From Halieaceae bacterium (GTDB lineage: Bacteria; Pseudomonadota; Gammaproteobacteria; Pseudomonadales; Halieaceae), in NCBI GenBank assembly GCA_902520195.1, contig CABYND010000003.1, positions 97,915 to 161,914 on the forward strand: 64,000 nucleotides of DNA. The letters are read 5' to 3'. This document shows positions 16,032 to 24,173 of this stretch, in pieces. The notes under the pieces were generated by a model. That model had not been told where the DNA came from. It made no database searches and saw only the letters and a program-made list of their open reading frames with translations. Each line of letters begins with the position of its first letter. Positions within the stretch are counted from its first letter, which is position 1. A program made the translations under genes and the position numbers.

Positions 16032-18925
16032 AACGCTTGCCTCGCGTTGTCGGGGTCGTAAAACGGCAGGGCCTCAACGCGCGCCTGGACGAGCACTCCG
16101 CCCTCGGTGCGGATCGCAATGCGATCGCCCGGGCTCGCATCATCGGGGTGCGCGTAGGCCAGCCCAATGATCCGATTCAGCGTGGGAGAGATCTCGCAGG
16201 AGGTGACGTTTCCCACAATGCCGCCGTCTTTAATCACCAAGTGCCCCTCCAATGGTTTGGGCGCCGTGAGATCCAGCGAAAACCCGACCAGCTGCCGGAT
16301 GGGCACGGAACCCGCGAGAATATCCACCGAGCGGCGCCCCACAAAATCGGGCTTGCTGCGATTCATCGCCCAGTCCAGTCCCACCTCGCCCGGGTGTGTC
16401 ATCCCATCGGTATCCTGCCCTAAGATGATGTGACCCTTCTCCAAACGCAGGAGACGCTGCGCCTCGACGCCGAAGGGTTTGATGTGCCACTGCGCGCCAG
16501 CCTTCGTAACTGCATCCCACAACGCGGCGGCAAACAGGCTTGGTACGTGAAGCTCGTAACCCAATTCCCCTACAAACCCGACCCGCATGAGGCGCGCGGG
16601 CACACCCGCAACATCACCCTCTCTGCAACCGAGATAAGGGAAAGCGTCGGCACTGAGATCGATCGAACAGCCCAACGCCTCAAGCACGGCGCGGGAATTA
16701 GGCCCTGCAATATTGATCGCCGAGAAAGCCGCCGTGACATTGGCAATGTCGAGCGATAAACGCCACTGGGCGTTCCAGCGCAGCATCTCGCGATACACCC
16801 GGTCGACACCCCCCGTAGTCGCCGTGACGTAAAAATGATCCTCCGCAAGGCGCGCGGCCACACCATCGTCGATGACCACGCCTTGCTCACTGACCAATAC
16901 GGCGTAGCGGGTGCGTCCCACGGACTGCTTAAGAAACCCGGAGGTATAAAAGCGATTCATAAACTCGGCGGCGTCAGGACCGCGCAGTTCGATGCCCCCC
17001 AAGGTGCTGACGTCGATCACGCCGACGCCGGTTCTCACCGCCGTAACCTCTTCGGCCACGCAACGCTGTTTGTGGTGTGGCTCACCATAAAACGCCGGAC
17101 GACCCCACAGGCCCGCGGGCATCCACTGCGCGCCCTCTGCATCGTGACGGTCAGCGATCGCCGTATGTCGATGGGGGTGGAAACGTCGCCCGGCTAGGTG
17201 GCCCAGCGCTTCCGGCTTGACCGGAGGTCGCGCCGTGGTGACCCCGGTTTCACTCACGGTGCGTTCAGTGGCTTTTGCCACCAAGCGCGCGGTGAGTAGC
17301 GCAGCATGTCGGCCCTGCGAGGGACCCATACCCACCGTCGAGTAGCGTTTCACCAGCTGCACATCGCGGTAACCCAGCCGGGTCGCGTTCACGATGTCTT
17401 TGATTTGCAGGTCTTCGTCGAAATCGACGAATTCCCTGCCTTTTGGGTGTGGGAAGATGGGCCAGGGGTGATTCACCTGCGCGGCGCAGGCAGCGGACTC
17501 ATCTTCGTCGGCGGTCATATCAATGTAACGAAGCGCGGCGCGCGCCGCGTTGCGGCCATCGGCCAATACCACGTCGAGCGAGTGAGTGCTGTTTACACTG
17601 CCAGCTAAAAAGAGCCCTGCGGGAAGCCCGCTCAAAGTAAAGACCGCGCGGTCGTCGTCATAGTCGAGTTTTGCCCCGGCCTGACACGCCAGCTGGTACG
17701 CCGGCATAAAGCCCGCACTCATGGCGAGCACGGCGCAATCATGTTGCGCGGTCAACTCACCCACCTCGCCCCGAGCATCGATGCGATGAATATCGACACC
17801 GCACAACGACTGACTCTCTGCATCGCGCTGCGCGGTGTACACCGTTGCGCCCGTGTGCACAGTCATGCCCCGCGCATTCGCCTCAGCCAGCAACGCTGCG
17901 TCGTCCGGTGCGTCACGAAGGTCTACCACGGCCCCCACGGAGAGCCCCGCTTCTGCCGCCGTGAGCGCGGTCAACCAGGCCTGATCATTCCCCGCGAGCA
18001 CCACCAGCTTTCCTTGTGGCGACACCGCGTAATGACTCAGCAAGCGCTCCAGCGCGCTGCAAAGCACCACGCCGGGCAGGTCGTTGTTGCGAAAGACCAC
18101 GTGCTGCTCGCTGCTGCCTGTTGCCAGCACACAACTTTTGGCGCGCACCTTGAACAGGCGATCGCCCTGAATCACGGGCAGGTAATGATCCGTGAACCAG
18201 CCGTTACAGAGCGCATGAGTGAGCACCCTGATGCGGGGATGCGAGGCTACGTTGGCGATGAGCGTCTCTGCCTCGCTTTGCACCGGCGCGTTATCGATGG
18301 CAAAGCGATGATAGGTCAGGGAGCCGCCTAGCTCGGGCTGTTCATCGATAAGCAAGACCGAGGCGCCGCCCTCCGCCGCTTTGAGCGCAGCGCTGAGGCC
18401 CGCAGGCCCCGCACCGACTACCGTCACATCGCAGAACAGATACTGCTTGTCTTGGTAGCGCGGGGTAGCGGACAGATTGGCCACGCCAAGCCCCGCCGCT
18501 TTGCGAATCATTCGCTCCCACCAGTGCCAAACGCCGAAAGGCTTGTAAAAAGCGCGGTAGTAGAACCCCACCGGTAAGAATCGACCAAACCAGTCGATGA
18601 CGGCATTACGATCCGCCATCAAGCTGCCCGAGATGTTCTGGGCTGAGGTCTCGGGGTAATCGGTTATGGGCAATTCGTCCGCGAGGCGATTGGGCGCCGC
18701 CGGCGTTTGCACCAAGGTGTTGGCGTCGTGCCCCGCCATCGTCAGCGGGCCGCGCGGTCGGTGGTACTTAAAGGACCGGGAGATTACCCAATGGCCGCTG
18801 GCTACCAGGGCAGAGGCGACGGTATCGCCTTCCAAGGCGGGTAATTCGCGCCCGTCAAAGCGCGCGCCCACCGGGGCATCCCGCTTGATGCGGCTGCCGT
18901 AGGGTAGTGGCAGGCGCTCCGTCAC
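16028..18925 (-). CDS. soxA: Sarcosine oxidase alpha subunit-like (N-methyl amino acid oxidase)
   Basis: A 965-residue subunit with three parts in order: an N-terminal ferredoxin-like fold (RFDGRELPALEGDTVASAL, residues ~22-45), a dinucleotide-binding oxidoreductase with VVGAGPAGLSAALKAAEGG near residue 170, and a C-terminal GcvT-like folate-binding half with RTGVGVIDVSTLGG, GELGYELHVP and RLEKGHIILGQDTDG. Folate would accept the one-carbon unit released from the N-methyl substrate. It overlaps soxD and soxG by 4 bases each. The real substrate may be another N-methylated amino acid or betaine derivative. Confidence 0.9.
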   Translation of the reverse strand: MTERLPLPYGSRIKRDAPVGARFDGRELPALEGDTVASALVASGHWVISRSFKYHRPRGPLTMAGHDANTLVQTPAAPNRLADELPITDYPETSAQNISGSLMADRNAVIDWFGRFLPVGFYYRAFYKPFGVWHWWERMIRKAAGLGVANLSATPRYQDKQYLFCDVTVVGAGPAGLSAALKAAEGGASVLLIDEQPELGGSLTYHRFAIDNAPVQSEAETLIANVASHPRIRVLTHALCNGWFTDHYLPVIQGDRLFKVRAKSCVLATGSSEQHVVFRNNDLPGVVLCSALERLLSHYAVSPQGKLVVLAGNDQAWLTALTAAEAGLSVGAVVDLRDAPDDAALLAEANARGMTVHTGATVYTAQRDAESQSLCGVDIHRIDARGEVGELTAQHDCAVLAMSAGFMPAYQLACQAGAKLDYDDDRAVFTLSGLPAGLFLAGSVNSTHSLDVVLADGRNAARAALRYIDMTADEDESAACAAQVNHPWPIFPHPKGREFVDFDEDLQIKDIVNATRLGYRDVQLVKRYSTVGMGPSQGRHAALLTARLVAKATERTVSETGVTTARPPVKPEALGHLAGRRFHPHRHTAIADRHDAEGAQWMPAGLWGRPAFYGEPHHKQRCVAEEVTAVRTGVGVIDVSTLGGIELRGPDAAEFMNRFYTSGFLKQSVGRTRYAVLVSEQGVVIDDGVAARLAEDHFYVTATTGGVDRVYREMLRWNAQWRLSLDIANVTAAFSAINIAGPNSRAVLEALGCSIDLSADAFPYLGCREGDVAGVPARLMRVGFVGELGYELHVPSLFAAALWDAVTKAGAQWHIKPFGVEAQRLLRLEKGHIILGQDTDGMTHPGEVGLDWAMNRSKPDFVGRRSVDILAGSVPIRQLVGFSLDLTAPKPLEGHLVIKDGGIVGNVTSCEISPTLNRIIGLAYAHPDDASPGDRIAIRTEGGVLVQARVEALPFYDPDNARQAL

Positions 18926-19224
18926 GAATCGGCCCCCGTTGGTTCGGCCGCAGGCGAAGCGCCGACATCAAAAAGCTCCGCCGGATCATAGGTGCGAATC
19001 ACTTCATCGGTCTGGTTATGACGTTCAACAATAAACCAGTAGCTACTGGGCGTGTGCATCCACCACTCGCGGACTACACCAATATGGTTGTCGCCATAAA
19101 AAACGTAATGCGCCCACTCTTGATCCGTGGCCTCGCTCGGATTAGGCATGGGCTTCACCTGACCACCGTAGGTGAACTCGGCGATGTTGCGCGGGCCATT
19201 CAAAGGGCAGGTGAGGATTTTCAT
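18922..19224 (-). CDS. soxD: Sarcosine oxidase delta subunit-like, zinc ligands incomplete
   Basis: A 100-residue subunit that begins MKILTCPLNGPRN. In classical SoxD a zinc ion is held by C-P-x-C near the start and H-x-x-C near the middle. Here the second Cys is Asn (CPLN) and the later Cys is Ser (HTPS), so only one Cys and one His remain. The conserved EFTYGGQV and YWFIVERH segments identify the family. It lies between soxB (8 bases) and soxA (4-base overlap). Confidence 0.85.
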   Translation of the reverse strand: MKILTCPLNGPRNIAEFTYGGQVKPMPNPSEATDQEWAHYVFYGDNHIGVVREWWMHTPSSYWFIVERHNQTDEVIRTYDPAELFDVGASPAAEPTGADS

Positions 19225-19232
19225 GCCGGCCC

Positions 19233-20480
19233 CTAGTGACTCGCCGCCGTGGCGCCCATCTCGTTCACCTGCCGGAAGGCATCGAAACGATCGAGACTAA
19301 AGGGCGTAATCAGATCGGGTACTTTGCCACCCGATGCCACCAGCTCCGCCATGGTGACGCCACAGATGGGGGTCGCCTTGAAGCCCCAGGTACCCCACCC
19401 CGCGTCCAGATAATAGTTCTCGACCGGACTCAAGCCCATGATCGGACTGTAGTCGCTGGTCATATCGGTGATCCCCGCCCACTGGCGCATGAGGCGCATC
19501 TCACTCATGAACGGGAACATCTCTACCGCAGACGCAATCAGACCCTCTTTCAGCTCGAGGGTGGAGCGCGTGCCATAAAGCGGATAAGGGTCAGACCCGC
19601 CACCGATCACAATCTCGCCGCGACTGGTCTGGTGCACATAACAATGCAGCGCAGAAGAGCTCACATGAGGATCTAAGAACGGCTTCACCGGCTGAGTCAC
19701 CATTGCCTGCAGCGGGTACGCCACGATCGGCAGCGGAAAGCCTGCCATTTTGGAGACGTCGGCACTGAGGCCCGAAACCGCCTGCACCACGCAGCCGCAA
19801 GACACCTTCCCACGATTGGTTTGTACCCCGGTGACGCGCCCCGCTTCGATATCGACACGCGTGACTTCTGTCAGCTGATGCAGCTCGACGCCGCGTTGGG
19901 TGGCGCCTTTGGCATAACCCCAGGCGACCGCGTCATGGCGCGCGGTGGCGCCATCGAGGTGCCAGAGGCCCGCGAGTATCGGCAGGCCAGCAGGATCTAA
20001 ATTGAGGCTGGGCACCAAATCGCCCACCGCCTGGCGGTCAATCAATTCAGTGCGACCCCCAAAATGTTTGTTGACCTCGGCCCGCTGCCGGAACGCCCTG
20101 ACCGTGGCATCGGTATGCGCCAGCGTCAGCTGGCCCCGCTGCGAGTACATGATGTTGAAATCAAACTCGTTCGACAGCCGCTCATAAAGCTTTACCGACT
20201 CGGTGTAAAAGCGAACGCCCGCGGAGGTGAGGTAATTGGAGCGAATCACCGCGGTGTTGCGCGCCGTGTTGCCGCCACCCAAGTAGGCCTTCTCAAGCAC
20301 TGCGATGTTCGTGATGCCGTGATATTTGGCGAGGTAATACGCGGTCGCCACACCATGCCCCCCGCCGCCGATAATCACCACGTCATAGTGGGATTTGAGA
20401 TCAGTGGGGCCCGGCAGATCGGCGATCTGCTCAAACGGGTAGTCTTTATTCAGACCGAATTTCAGCAGTGAGAACGGCAC
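19233..20480 (-). CDS. soxB: Sarcosine oxidase beta subunit-like flavoprotein
   Basis: A 415-residue FAD-dependent oxidoreductase. VVIIGGGGHGVATAYYLA gives the dinucleotide fold, and GGGNTARNTAVIRSNY is the flavin-contact stretch of heterotetrameric sarcosine oxidases. Translation starts at GTG 20480, whose first base overlaps the TAG stop of the 60-residue ORF (TAGTG). This subunit would carry out amine oxidation with electrons passing to the FMN at the alpha-beta interface. Confidence 0.9.
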   Translation of the reverse strand: MPFSLLKFGLNKDYPFEQIADLPGPTDLKSHYDVVIIGGGGHGVATAYYLAKYHGITNIAVLEKAYLGGGNTARNTAVIRSNYLTSAGVRFYTESVKLYERLSNEFDFNIMYSQRGQLTLAHTDATVRAFRQRAEVNKHFGGRTELIDRQAVGDLVPSLNLDPAGLPILAGLWHLDGATARHDAVAWGYAKGATQRGVELHQLTEVTRVDIEAGRVTGVQTNRGKVSCGCVVQAVSGLSADVSKMAGFPLPIVAYPLQAMVTQPVKPFLDPHVSSSALHCYVHQTSRGEIVIGGGSDPYPLYGTRSTLELKEGLIASAVEMFPFMSEMRLMRQWAGITDMTSDYSPIMGLSPVENYYLDAGWGTWGFKATPICGVTMAELVASGGKVPDLITPFSLDRFDAFRQVNEMGATAASH

Positions 20481-20662
20481 TATCGATAGCCTCTCTCAAG
20501 CAACAACAAGTAAGAATCGAACGATCGCTGACTTCCCAACAAGCCGGCTACCGCTCGGTCGTGGGCATTAAGCCAGTGTGTCCATGAGGTGACCGCTCCA
20601 GCAACACAGACTGTCTGAGAGGGCTCACTGATCTCGATGGCCCAGCTCACTGTCGTGTTCAT
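20480..20662 (-). CDS. Small coupled ORF in the sox operon, unknown
   Basis: A 60-residue protein (starts MNTTVSWAIEISEPSQ, ends LLLLERGYR) that I do not recognise. The case for it is its fit: its ATG overlaps the upstream stop as ATGA, and its TAG overlaps the soxB GTG start, so it fills the space between two genes exactly with translational coupling on both sides. It has no signal peptide or membrane helix. It might be a small accessory or coupling peptide, or a leader that tunes soxB translation. Confidence 0.6.
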   Translation of the reverse strand: MNTTVSWAIEISEPSQTVCVAGAVTSWTHWLNAHDRAVAGLLGSQRSFDSYLLLLERGYR

Positions 20663-21414
20663 TCTGCAGGCCCCGCACCGGAGCGCGATTGCTTAGACGC
20701 CTCGACCAACGTCTTCGCAGCAAAGCTTTTAAGCTGCTGCCAAATCTCAGGATCGACGGTGAGTCCCTCCTCCAAAGCCTGCTGCTTAGCAGCAAGCAAG
20801 TCAGACTCATCGTGACGGGCAAGCAATTTGTACTCGTCTTCAGAACGAATGGTGGGCAACAAATCGACATGATTCGCCATCAGAATCGTCACCCCATCAT
20901 TCGGGACGTCATCCTCGGGAATGTCAGCAAGCTCATAGACCCTAATGGACGGTACCGCAGAGCCCGCGCGAAAACCGACAACTTGCTCGGTAATAGGCGA
21001 CTGCGAATGTCGCCAGAACGCGGTCACATTCATACCCCGGCTGGCGAGACGGGCCAGATACCCCATAATCAGCTGGCGCTGACGGCAATGCCGAATCTTG
21101 ATGACGGCGAGGCCACGAATCCGCGCCTTCGCAAACGCCAACTCCAGCGCCAAGTTACCGGAGGACAGTACGCTCATGTGTTGCCCGTCTACGACAGCGA
21201 GATCTGCGTCCTGATAGATCACGTCGGGCCGTGCTGAGGCCGCAGATGCCACCACGCACTCAAGCCCCTCACTGAGTTCTTTCATGCCGTTAAGCTTGTA
21301 ACTCTGCATCCACGCCACCATCGCGGAGGCATCATCGGCATGCCCCGTCGTGAACCCCATACCCATAAAAGCCTTACGGCAAACCGACTGCAGTTCGTTG
21401 AGGGAGATCTTCAT
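20659..21414 (-). CDS. DUF3726-like protein, Ldh2-fold relative
   Basis: A 251-residue protein I recall as DUF3726. By eye its first half runs parallel to the Ldh2-family gene at 14462: MKISLNELQSVCRKAFMGMGF resembles that protein's LEQIESLCADALKRAGA start, AVVDGQHMSV resembles its TVVDADFGF, and ARIRGLAVIKIRHC plus YLARLASRGMNVTAF matches its RAQGVGLMSIHH and FVRRLAREGLVSLMF. The NAD half is largely missing. It overlaps its neighbours by 4 bases on both sides. Function unknown; perhaps a maturation or structural partner of the oxidase. Confidence 0.7.
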   Translation of the reverse strand: MKISLNELQSVCRKAFMGMGFTTGHADDASAMVAWMQSYKLNGMKELSEGLECVVASAASARPDVIYQDADLAVVDGQHMSVLSSGNLALELAFAKARIRGLAVIKIRHCRQRQLIMGYLARLASRGMNVTAFWRHSQSPITEQVVGFRAGSAVPSIRVYELADIPEDDVPNDGVTILMANHVDLLPTIRSEDEYKLLARHDESDLLAAKQQALEEGLTVDPEIWQQLKSFAAKTLVEASKQSRSGAGPAE

Positions 21415-23147
21415 GGCGAGGCACTCACCCGCTCAGAACCGGGCGCCACAGGAAAGCTCCAATCATCAAATACCTGCGGGGACGCAGCGCTATCATCGTA
21501 GTCACTCAGCAGCGGCGCGCCTTGGAAAAAAGTGACGCGCACCCAGCGGTCGCCTTTAGGATCGAAGCGATGCGCACCCAGAAACGACAGTTTGGCGCGC
21601 AACAAATGCATGGGCTTCATGTCGCGGTGCCATAAATTGGCCCTGATCTCTCCATACACGGTGGCGGCCATTGTCTGTATGCGACGCACGACCCGCATGT
21701 GCTCGGGAAACGCCATCAGCAAATCGATGGTCAGCGCCCGGGGCTGAGCATCCAATAATTCAACAACGTCACGATAGACCCGCTGGGCAGTCGGCGCGAT
21801 GGCAAGCCCAAGCTCCTTTTCCTCGCCCAGCTCCTCACCTCGCACACCCAGCCGCGGCTCCTCCTTTTCTGCAGACTGATACCAGAACCAGTACCGGGCA
21901 TCCTCGCACTCGTAATCAGCATCAATCGCCCAGTCAAAGCGGGTCTCAAGAATCTGCTTGAGTTGAATCAGAGGCATATCGGGCGTCAGATCCAGATTTT
22001 CGTCGGCACCCATCGGGTCATTCAGTGCATCAACTAGGTCGGGATAAAGCTCAATCAGCAGAGTATTAATCAACTCCTGCGTCTCAAGCGATAAGTGCGT
22101 CTGCGCCCAGTTGAGCAACTGCTGCCAGAGGACCTCATCAAGCGGCACTTGCTCCAACCACGCGATGACCTGCGTGAGCTCCTCATACGCTTCGCTATTG
22201 CGCTTCCTTTGCGGCGCATCTTCAACGTGGGTATCGGCTAAATAGGCGGCTGCCCGACGACATAGCGCCAACATCCTGTCCCGATCGTACTCGGTTGGCG
22301 CTTGTGCAACCGCGATAGCCAGCGCTCGCTCTCGAACCCAAACCCATTGACTGATGAGTTGGGGGTGATTGATCAAAAAAGGCGCCATGCCAAGCCCAGT
22401 GGAATTGCCGATTCCCAGGTACCGTCGCGCCTCTGGGTGCAGTGCCACGGCGCGGCCCGGGCCTGCCTGCCTCGCGATGTGCTCGACCTGATCCACTGAA
22501 AATTCCCTAAGCATGTAGACCGCCGCCATCTGCGCAGAGAAAGGCTGCCAAAAGTCCTGATAGCCTTTAAGTCGATCGAAATCGGCAATGCCAAACTTAC
22601 CGTTGCCGTACACGGCGGTTGTTCGATAGAGATATCCCGCCTCTTTAAGGTGATCGATGTCCGGTTGCTGGCCCGATGCCAATGCTGCTGAAACCGTCGC
22701 GAAGGCACGCACCGACTTATTCGCTCGAGATATGACCAACAATCGCGGATGCTGGCGACCTGCTTCTTGCAGGGGCACGTTAGCGGACAACGCTGACATC
22801 AGCTCAGCATCGACCTCGCCCTCCAACAGGCAAAAAGTGAGGTCCCAGGCCTCGGCGATAACCCTGTCGGTGCGCTGAGCATCCTCCAGATGCCGAGAGA
22901 AAACAACCACATGGTAGCGGTAAGCGGGTGTCTGCAGGCAATAGATGGCGAAACCGTGACCTTTCTCGTCCAGCTCAAACTGTGTGCGAGATACCTTCCA
23001 TTGTTGCTCGAACATCAAGCGCGTGAGCCGTCTTGCAAAGCTCAGTCGCGTCGGTGAAAACGACCCCAGCCGCTCAAGATCCATAACAGTCGCGGGTGAT
23101 CGGAGCGACAGCATGGCGTCTTCAACAGTTGGGATCAGCTGAGTCAT
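21411..23147 (-). CDS. Conserved-looking protein of unknown function, 578 aa
   Basis: I do not recognise a domain. The protein is soluble and acidic, rich in Arg, Trp and Tyr, with no signal peptide, membrane helix or clear nucleotide-binding motif. It starts MTQLIPTVEDAMLSLRSPATV and has segments such as DFDRLKGYQDFWQPF and GIGNSTGLGMAPFLINHPQL. It overlaps the peptidase-like gene and the DUF3726-like gene by 4 bases each, so it is translationally coupled within the sox operon and is probably needed for the same pathway. Confidence 0.75.
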   Translation of the reverse strand: MTQLIPTVEDAMLSLRSPATVMDLERLGSFSPTRLSFARRLTRLMFEQQWKVSRTQFELDEKGHGFAIYCLQTPAYRYHVVVFSRHLEDAQRTDRVIAEAWDLTFCLLEGEVDAELMSALSANVPLQEAGRQHPRLLVISRANKSVRAFATVSAALASGQQPDIDHLKEAGYLYRTTAVYGNGKFGIADFDRLKGYQDFWQPFSAQMAAVYMLREFSVDQVEHIARQAGPGRAVALHPEARRYLGIGNSTGLGMAPFLINHPQLISQWVWVRERALAIAVAQAPTEYDRDRMLALCRRAAAYLADTHVEDAPQRKRNSEAYEELTQVIAWLEQVPLDEVLWQQLLNWAQTHLSLETQELINTLLIELYPDLVDALNDPMGADENLDLTPDMPLIQLKQILETRFDWAIDADYECEDARYWFWYQSAEKEEPRLGVRGEELGEEKELGLAIAPTAQRVYRDVVELLDAQPRALTIDLLMAFPEHMRVVRRIQTMAATVYGEIRANLWHRDMKPMHLLRAKLSFLGAHRFDPKGDRWVRVTFFQGAPLLSDYDDSAASPQVFDDWSFPVAPGSERVSASP

Positions 23148-24160
23148 GGCTCGGCGCCGCTCTCCAACGAGGCAGCGGGTGACTGCGCGACGCGCTTTAA
23201 GAAATCGACCCAGTTACCACCCATGATCAAGGCGAGCTCTTCCTCGGAAAAGCCTTTTTCACGAAGCGCATTCACGATACCCGGGAAGTCACGGTTATCC
23301 GCAAACCAGCTCAGCGGCTCAGGCCAACCGGCGTTATTGGCCGAACCCTCACCGTAATCCATGACCTTGGACCAGCGACCCACACGCATCCACTCGAGCA
23401 CCGACTGCGGCTGGGCCTGACAGAGATCCGAGCCAAAGCCGATGCGATTCACGCCCATGCGATCAGCGGTCCAGGCAACCATGTCAGCGAAGCTCTCAAG
23501 CGTACACTGCGGCCCATCTGCGAGATGGAAGGGATACAACGAGAAGCCCAGCAGTCCTTCATTGGCCGCTACGGCGTCCAGCACCTTGTCGGACTTATTG
23601 CGGAGCGCCGGATGAAAGTGGCTGGGGTTAGCGTGGGAAATAATCACCGGCTGCTCTGAGTAGTCGATCGCTCCCAGCGTGGATCGCTCGGCGCTGTGCG
23701 ACATGTCGACCACCATGCCGACCCGGTTCATCTCGCGGATAACCTGCTGCCCAAAGCGAGTCAGCCCGCTGTCCTCCTCCTCGTAGCAACCACAGGCGAG
23801 CAAGCTCTGATTGTTGTAGGTGAGCTGCATGATCATGAGGCCGAGGCGCCGCATCACCTCCACCAGACGGATCTCGTCCTCGATCGGCGAGCAATTCTGC
23901 GCACCAAAAATGATACCGATGCGCCCTTCTGCCTTGGCGCGGTCAATGTCAGCCGGCTCATACACGGGCCGGATCAGATCGGGATACGTCTCGAAGCGCT
24001 GGTTCCACTCGCCGAAACGGGTCAGGGTCTCGCGGGTGTTCTCGTGGTAGGCAATCGTGACGTGCACCGCATTTAGGCCGCCCTCGTGCATCTGCTCGAA
24101 GATCTCGCGCGACCAGGCTGAGTACTGCAGGCCGTCGATGACTGTCCAGTCTGGGTTCAC
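23144..24160 (-). CDS. Membrane-dipeptidase-like (peptidase M19 fold) protein
   Basis: About 338 residues of the renal-dipeptidase TIM-barrel family. DMSHSAERS and VIISHANPSHFH supply two family histidines, GFGSDLCQAQ the later Asp and GAQNCSPIED an acidic position. The first metal motif, normally D-G-H-x-D, reads IDGLQYSAW, so two ligands of the binuclear zinc site are gone. I chose GTG 24160 with AGGAG 5 bases upstream; the frame is open further, but that region overlaps the aldehyde dehydrogenase. Placement in an amine-oxidation operon suggests hydrolysis of an amide or related bond, not dipeptide cleavage (inference). Confidence 0.8.
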   Translation of the reverse strand: MNPDWTVIDGLQYSAWSREIFEQMHEGGLNAVHVTIAYHENTRETLTRFGEWNQRFETYPDLIRPVYEPADIDRAKAEGRIGIIFGAQNCSPIEDEIRLVEVMRRLGLMIMQLTYNNQSLLACGCYEEEDSGLTRFGQQVIREMNRVGMVVDMSHSAERSTLGAIDYSEQPVIISHANPSHFHPALRNKSDKVLDAVAANEGLLGFSLYPFHLADGPQCTLESFADMVAWTADRMGVNRIGFGSDLCQAQPQSVLEWMRVGRWSKVMDYGEGSANNAGWPEPLSWFADNRDFPGIVNALREKGFSEEELALIMGGNWVDFLKRVAQSPAASLESGAEP

Positions 24161-24173
24161 AATCACTCCTGCG

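Noticed and set aside
15716..16423. 235-codon open frame opposite soxG/soxA
   Set aside because: High-GC antisense frame rich in Arg and His; no recognisable motif; the sox genes explain the region.
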